Assembly (NCBI GenBank): GCA_002368795.1
Contig: DFFG01000032.1
Coordinates: 41,276 to 56,845 of the forward strand
Direction: 5' to 3'
Length of the DNA stretch: 15,570 bases
DNA from: Eubacterium sp. UBA3782
Lineage (GTDB): Bacteria > Bacillota > Clostridia > Lachnospirales > Lachnospiraceae
Under the pieces are notes generated by a model. It saw only the letters and a list, made by a program, of their open reading frames with translations, was not told the DNA's origin and ran no database searches. Positions within the stretch are counted from its first letter, which is position 1, and each line of letters begins with the position of its first letter. Shown here piece after piece: positions 12,921-15,570 of this stretch. The position numbers and the translations under genes are program-made.

Positions 12921-13428
12921 AAATGGCGGAGCACAGGGCGGAAATCAACCGGATAACAAGGGAAAGCGAGGCGGAGCAGTCCGCAGAGGCGGCACGGCAG
13001 TCGGAGCCGGCGCCATTATCCTTCTTCTGCTGGGCCTTGGCGGCGGCGGACTCGGACTTGGCAGCGGACTTGGCGGGCTGATCCCCGGCAATGGACCGGA
13101 GGAGTCAAACACAGCAGCCGTCTCCCAGCCGCAGGAAGAAGAGCAGCAGGAGGCCGAGGTGACCGAGGAGGCCGTATCGGTGGTCTCTGCAGTATCCGAG
13201 GAGATGAAGGCAGCTGAAGTCAGCCAGATCCTGATCGAGGTGTCAGAGGAGAAGATCCTGGTCAACGGGGAAGAGATGGCCGACACAGAAGCATTAAAGG
13301 AATATCTGCTCGCCCAGTATACCGAGGGAACAGTCATCACGCTGAAGGACGACCATGCGATCAAGGCTTCCTACGACGAAGTCAGGAGAGTACTTGACGA
13401 GCTGGAATACGAGTATACGGCAGAGTAA
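12913..13428 (+). CDS. Membrane-anchored protein with ExbD/TolR-like outer domain but no proton-path Asp
   Basis: Seen: 171 residues from the ATG at 12913, with AAAGGA about 10 bp upstream. An upstream in-frame ATG at 12859 lacks a better site. Order: basic Gly-rich N-terminus (1-28); one Gly/Leu-rich span (about 29-55, AIILLLLGLGGGGLGLG); acidic Gln/Glu/Val-rich linker (60-100); C-terminal domain 104-171. The last domain reads ILIEVSEEKILVNGEEM...LKEYL...VITLKDDHAIKASYDEVRRVLDELE, which follows the ExbD/TolR periplasmic pattern (short strand, 'I.VNG', helix, 'V.L..D...Y..V..VLD'). The membrane segment has no Asp and no TPLxD motif. Inferred: a third component that contributes an ExbD-type dimerisation or partner-binding domain to the motor encoded upstream. 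It ends the operon, with a good terminator 18 bp after the stop. Confidence 0.7.
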   Translation: MSENGGAQGGNQPDNKGKRGGAVRRGGTAVGAGAIILLLLGLGGGGLGLGSGLGGLIPGNGPEESNTAAVSQPQEEEQQEAEVTEEAVSVVSAVSEEMKAAEVSQILIEVSEEKILVNGEEMADTEALKEYLLAQYTEGTVITLKDDHAIKASYDEVRRVLDELEYEYTAE

Positions 13429-13445
13429 AGGCAAAAACCGTAAAA

Positions 13446-13488
13446 GCGGTCCATGACGAAGCATTCTTTCGTCAGGGACCGCCTTTTT
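13446..13488 (+). terminator. Rho-independent terminator of the Exb-like operon
   Basis: GCGGTCC/GGACCGC (7 bp) continues after a 2x2 internal loop into GACGAA/TTCGTC, with a 7-nt loop. It is followed by CTTTTTAT and starts 18 bp after the stop at 13428. Confidence 0.92.
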
Positions 13489-13535
13489 ATGAGATTTTGC
13501 TTGTAAGATATAAAATTTGTTGAATCGATTGTCAG

Positions 13536-13627
13536 AAAGCGCCGCCCTGGAAGACCTTAAAGCAAACATTCTGCAGACCCGACAGGGTCGAAGCCGTTTG
13601 CGTAATGCCTTCCAGGGCGGCGCTTTT
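13536..13627. terminator. Long 18-bp hairpin with structured interior between convergent genes (element 2)
   Basis: AAAGCGCCGCCCTGGAAG (13536-13553) pairs perfectly with CTTCCAGGGCGGCGCTTT (13609-13626). Inside, GCAAAC/GTTTGC (13562-13567 and 13596-13601) and GACCC-GACA-GGGTC form further stems. A TTTT follows on the plus strand, and on the minus strand the stem is followed by CTGACAATCG after TTT. It begins 22 bp after the TrxR-like stop on the minus strand. A plus-strand terminator already lies at 13446, so this may serve the minus-strand gene or be an independent structured element. It shares an internal motif with element 1 at 3257-3350. Confidence 0.7.
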
Positions 13628-13648
13628 AGCAATCTAAAAAATATCTTG

Positions 13649-14560
13649 TTAGCTCTGCTCGCTGATGTAGCGGCAGGCTGCGAGTGCGGCTGTTGCGCCG
13701 TCGGCCACGGCTGTGGTCAGCTGGCGTACGCCCTTGCTGCGGCAGTCGCCTGCCACGAATATGCCGGGTGTTTTTGTCCGGCAGCGCTCGTCGGTATCAA
13801 AGTAGCCGTAGGAATTCAGGTCGGCAAGTCCTGCAAATGCTTCGTTCTCGGGGATCAGGCCGATCGCCACAAACAGGCCGTCGCAGGTGATCTGTTCGGT
13901 CTGTCCGTCCCGGGTGATCTCTACGCCGCAGAGGGAATCGCCGTCCTTAAGAAGGCGGGTGATCTTTACGCCGGTGAGAGCTTTGACATTTGGGCGGGAG
14001 AAGAGGACCTTCTGCAGGTTTTCCTCACCGGTGAAATGGGGAAGATCCTGCAGCATGACGACTTCGCTGCATTTTTCCGACAGGAGGATCGCCTCCTGCA
14101 GGGCGGAATTGCCGCCGCCGGCCATGCAGACCTTCCGGCCGGTGTAGAAATCGCCGTCGCAGACGGCACAGAAGGAGATGCCTTCGCCGACCAGCTCTTC
14201 TTCACCCTCCAGGCCGAGCATGCGGTGCCGGACGCCGGTGGCCAGGACGACGGTCCTGCCCTCAAAGCGGCTGCCCTCCTCGGTGGTGACCACCTTGTGA
14301 TCGCCTTCGTCGGTGACGGAGATCACATGCTCAAACTCGATCTGCGCACCCTGGGCCAGGATCTGGTCCAGCATGCGGTCGGCAAATTCGTTGCCGCTCA
14401 TGGAGAGCGTTCCGGGGTAGTTTTCGACCTTCGGGGAGTGTGTGATCTGCCCCCCGAAGCCGGATTTTTCAATGACAAGGGCGGACTTTCCGTTGCGCAA
14501 TGCATACAGCGCAGCTGTCATGCCGGCAGGACCGCCGCCCACAACAATCACATCGATCAT
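13649..14560 (-). CDS. trxB: Thioredoxin-reductase-like flavoprotein lacking the NADPH 2'-phosphate motif
   Basis: Seen: 303 residues from the ATG at 14560, with GAAGGG 9 bp upstream. Its A is shared with the stop TGA of the upstream reductase gene. FAD motif is VVGGGPAG (6-13). The redox-active CAVCDGDF (131-138) is the TrxR CxxC. The second nucleotide motif is AGGGNSA (147-153), and GIFVAGDC near the end is the C-terminal FAD motif. Odd: where E. coli-type TrxB has HRRxxxR for the NADPH phosphate, this protein reads LQDLPHFTGEENLQ, with no basic pair. Known: flavin thioredoxin reductases that use ferredoxin or other donors also lose NADPH motifs. Inferred: it passes electrons to the redoxin domain fused to the upstream ribonucleotide reductase, from NADH, ferredoxin or another donor. 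The symbol is by family only. Confidence 0.9.
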   Translation of the reverse strand: MIDVIVVGGGPAGMTAALYALRNGKSALVIEKSGFGGQITHSPKVENYPGTLSMSGNEFADRMLDQILAQGAQIEFEHVISVTDEGDHKVVTTEEGSRFEGRTVVLATGVRHRMLGLEGEEELVGEGISFCAVCDGDFYTGRKVCMAGGGNSALQEAILLSEKCSEVVMLQDLPHFTGEENLQKVLFSRPNVKALTGVKITRLLKDGDSLCGVEITRDGQTEQITCDGLFVAIGLIPENEAFAGLADLNSYGYFDTDERCRTKTPGIFVAGDCRSKGVRQLTTAVADGATAALAACRYISEQS

Positions 14561-15570
14561 CAATTTGCACCCTTCATCAGCCATCCCTTGATATCAGAGA
14601 CGCCGCGGTATTTTTCAAAGGTATCATCATGGACAACGACCAGTGTCGGCGCCTGCTTGATGCCGTACTGGGCAACCATCTCGCGCTCCTCGTTGGCGTT
14701 GACTTCTGTATAGCTGACCCCTGCTTTGGAGAGGATCGCGCCGGCTGCCTTGCAGTTCGGGCAGGTGGGCGTCTTGAACAGGAAGATGGTCCTTGCGGCC
14801 GGTGTCTCAGCTGCCTCAGCCGGAGCTGCCTGAGCGATCGGTGCCTCCTGAGGAGTTGCGGATGCTGCCGGAAGCGGCTCAGCGTCGTTCGGCGCTGGGT
14901 TCGGGCCGATATGGGTCAGGGTGGAACGGCCGATGTTGTAGACCAGACGATCCTTGTACTCCTGAGCCTTTCCGTCGTTCCAGTTCTGGATCGGACGGTA
15001 GTAGCCGGTGATACGGCTGTAGACCTCGGTCTTCTGTCCGCAGACCGGGCAGGTGAACTGCTCGCCGGTCAGATAGCCATGATCCTTGCAGACCGAGTAG
15101 GTCGGGGACAGGGTGTAGTACGGCAGCTTGTAGTTCTCAGCGATCTTGCGGACCAGGTTTGCTGCAGCCTTCCAGTCAGGAAGCTTCTCGCCAAGGAAGG
15201 CGTGGAAGACGGTGCCGGATGTGTACAGCGTCTGCAGATCGTCCTGGATATCCAGAGCGGAGAAGACATCCTCCGTGTAGCCGACGGGCAGGTGGGAGGA
15301 GTTGGTGTAGTACGGCGTTCCGTTCATGTTGGCGGTGATGATGTCCGGGTACAGCTCCTTGTCGTGCTTTGCAAAACGATAGGTGGTGGACTCGGCCGGA
15401 GTTGCCTCCAGGTTGTACAGGTCGCCGTATTTCTCCTGGTAATCGGACAGGCGCTCGCGCATGTGATTGAGCACGTCGCGGGTGAAGCGCTGTACTCTGG
15501 CATCGGTCAGGTCGGCGCGCAGCCAGTTTGCATTCAGACCCACCTCATTCATGCCGATCAGGCCGATGGT
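14560..15570 (-). CDS. nrdD: Class III ribonucleoside-triphosphate reductase fused to a redoxin (N-terminus outside window)
   Basis: Seen: 336 residues to the stop at 14560. The frame is open to the right edge (TIGLIGMNEVG...). Residues about 1-220 match the C-terminal part of NrdD. A zinc-finger-like CKDHG...CPVCG (Cys161, His164, Cys174, Cys177) precedes SRITGYYRPIQNWNDGKAQEY, where Gly189 fits the glycyl-radical position (E. coli RVCGYLG). A Pro/Ala-rich linker (about 223-259) leads into a thioredoxin/glutaredoxin-fold domain with CPNC (270-273) and the cis-Pro in KQAPTL. Known: NrdD makes dNTPs anaerobically. E. coli-type enzymes use formate, while other classes use thioredoxin or NrdH-like redoxins. 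Inferred: this enzyme is reduced by its own fused redoxin, itself recycled by the overlapping TrxR-like gene. An NrdG activase is not in the window. Confidence 0.95.
   Translation of the reverse strand, partial: TIGLIGMNEVGLNANWLRADLTDARVQRFTRDVLNHMRERLSDYQEKYGDLYNLEATPAESTTYRFAKHDKELYPDIITANMNGTPYYTNSSHLPVGYTEDVFSALDIQDDLQTLYTSGTVFHAFLGEKLPDWKAAANLVRKIAENYKLPYYTLSPTYSVCKDHGYLTGEQFTCPVCGQKTEVYSRITGYYRPIQNWNDGKAQEYKDRLVYNIGRSTLTHIGPNPAPNDAEPLPAASATPQEAPIAQAAPAEAAETPAARTIFLFKTPTCPNCKAAGAILSKAGVSYTEVNANEEREMVAQYGIKQAPTLVVVHDDTFEKYRGVSDIKGWLMKGAN

Overview
This looks like a moderately high-GC, strictly anaerobic Firmicute, most likely a gut Clostridia/Lachnospiraceae-type bacterium. The evidence is a class III (oxygen-sensitive) ribonucleotide reductase, strong AGGAGG-type ribosome binding sites, a UroD/MtaA-type corrinoid methyltransferase relative, an AGCS symporter and KtrAB-type potassium uptake. 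Taxonomy is inferred from gene content and style only. I saw no rRNA, tRNA, transposase, phage gene or CRISPR array.

Left block (1-2194, all minus strand). A UroD/MtaA-family methyltransferase-like protein is followed by a short CobW-type GTPase with its own likely promoter. After that comes a very His/Asp/Cys-rich protein built from 66-bp tandem repeats, which runs off the left edge. Together they suggest handling of zinc, cobalt or nickel, possibly for a corrinoid- or zinc-dependent methyltransferase. Divergent from this is an MBL-fold hydrolase (2584-3201) whose leader carries 14-bp tandem repeats. It ends in an elaborate hairpin-in-hairpin terminator.

Middle block. On the minus strand, a QueG-like double 4Fe-4S protein (TTG start) overlaps an AGCS sodium:amino-acid symporter downstream. 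Upstream of them is a radical SAM/SPASM enzyme with a low-complexity insert. Its upstream region holds three 42-bp repeats shared with the promoter region of a divergent MATE exporter. The MATE gene overlaps, tail to tail, a KtrA potassium-channel regulator. KtrB lies upstream of KtrA on the minus strand and has a GTG start and a structured leader.

Right block. A plus-strand operon (11612-13428) encodes a miniature ExbB/TolQ/MotA-like channel subunit, a TolR/ExbD-like subunit with the proton-path Asp but an atypical outer domain, and a third protein. The third protein carries an ExbD-like periplasmic domain on a Gly-rich membrane anchor without that Asp. This divided motor is the most novel-looking system here. 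Convergent to it is a class III ribonucleotide reductase fused to a C-terminal CPNC redoxin. It overlaps by one base a thioredoxin-reductase-like flavoprotein that lacks the usual NADPH 2'-phosphate motif, which suggests a dedicated electron path to the reductase.

Two large intergenic hairpins (about 3257-3350 and 13536-13627), each between convergent genes, share a gap-free internal motif. They may be copies of one structured element.
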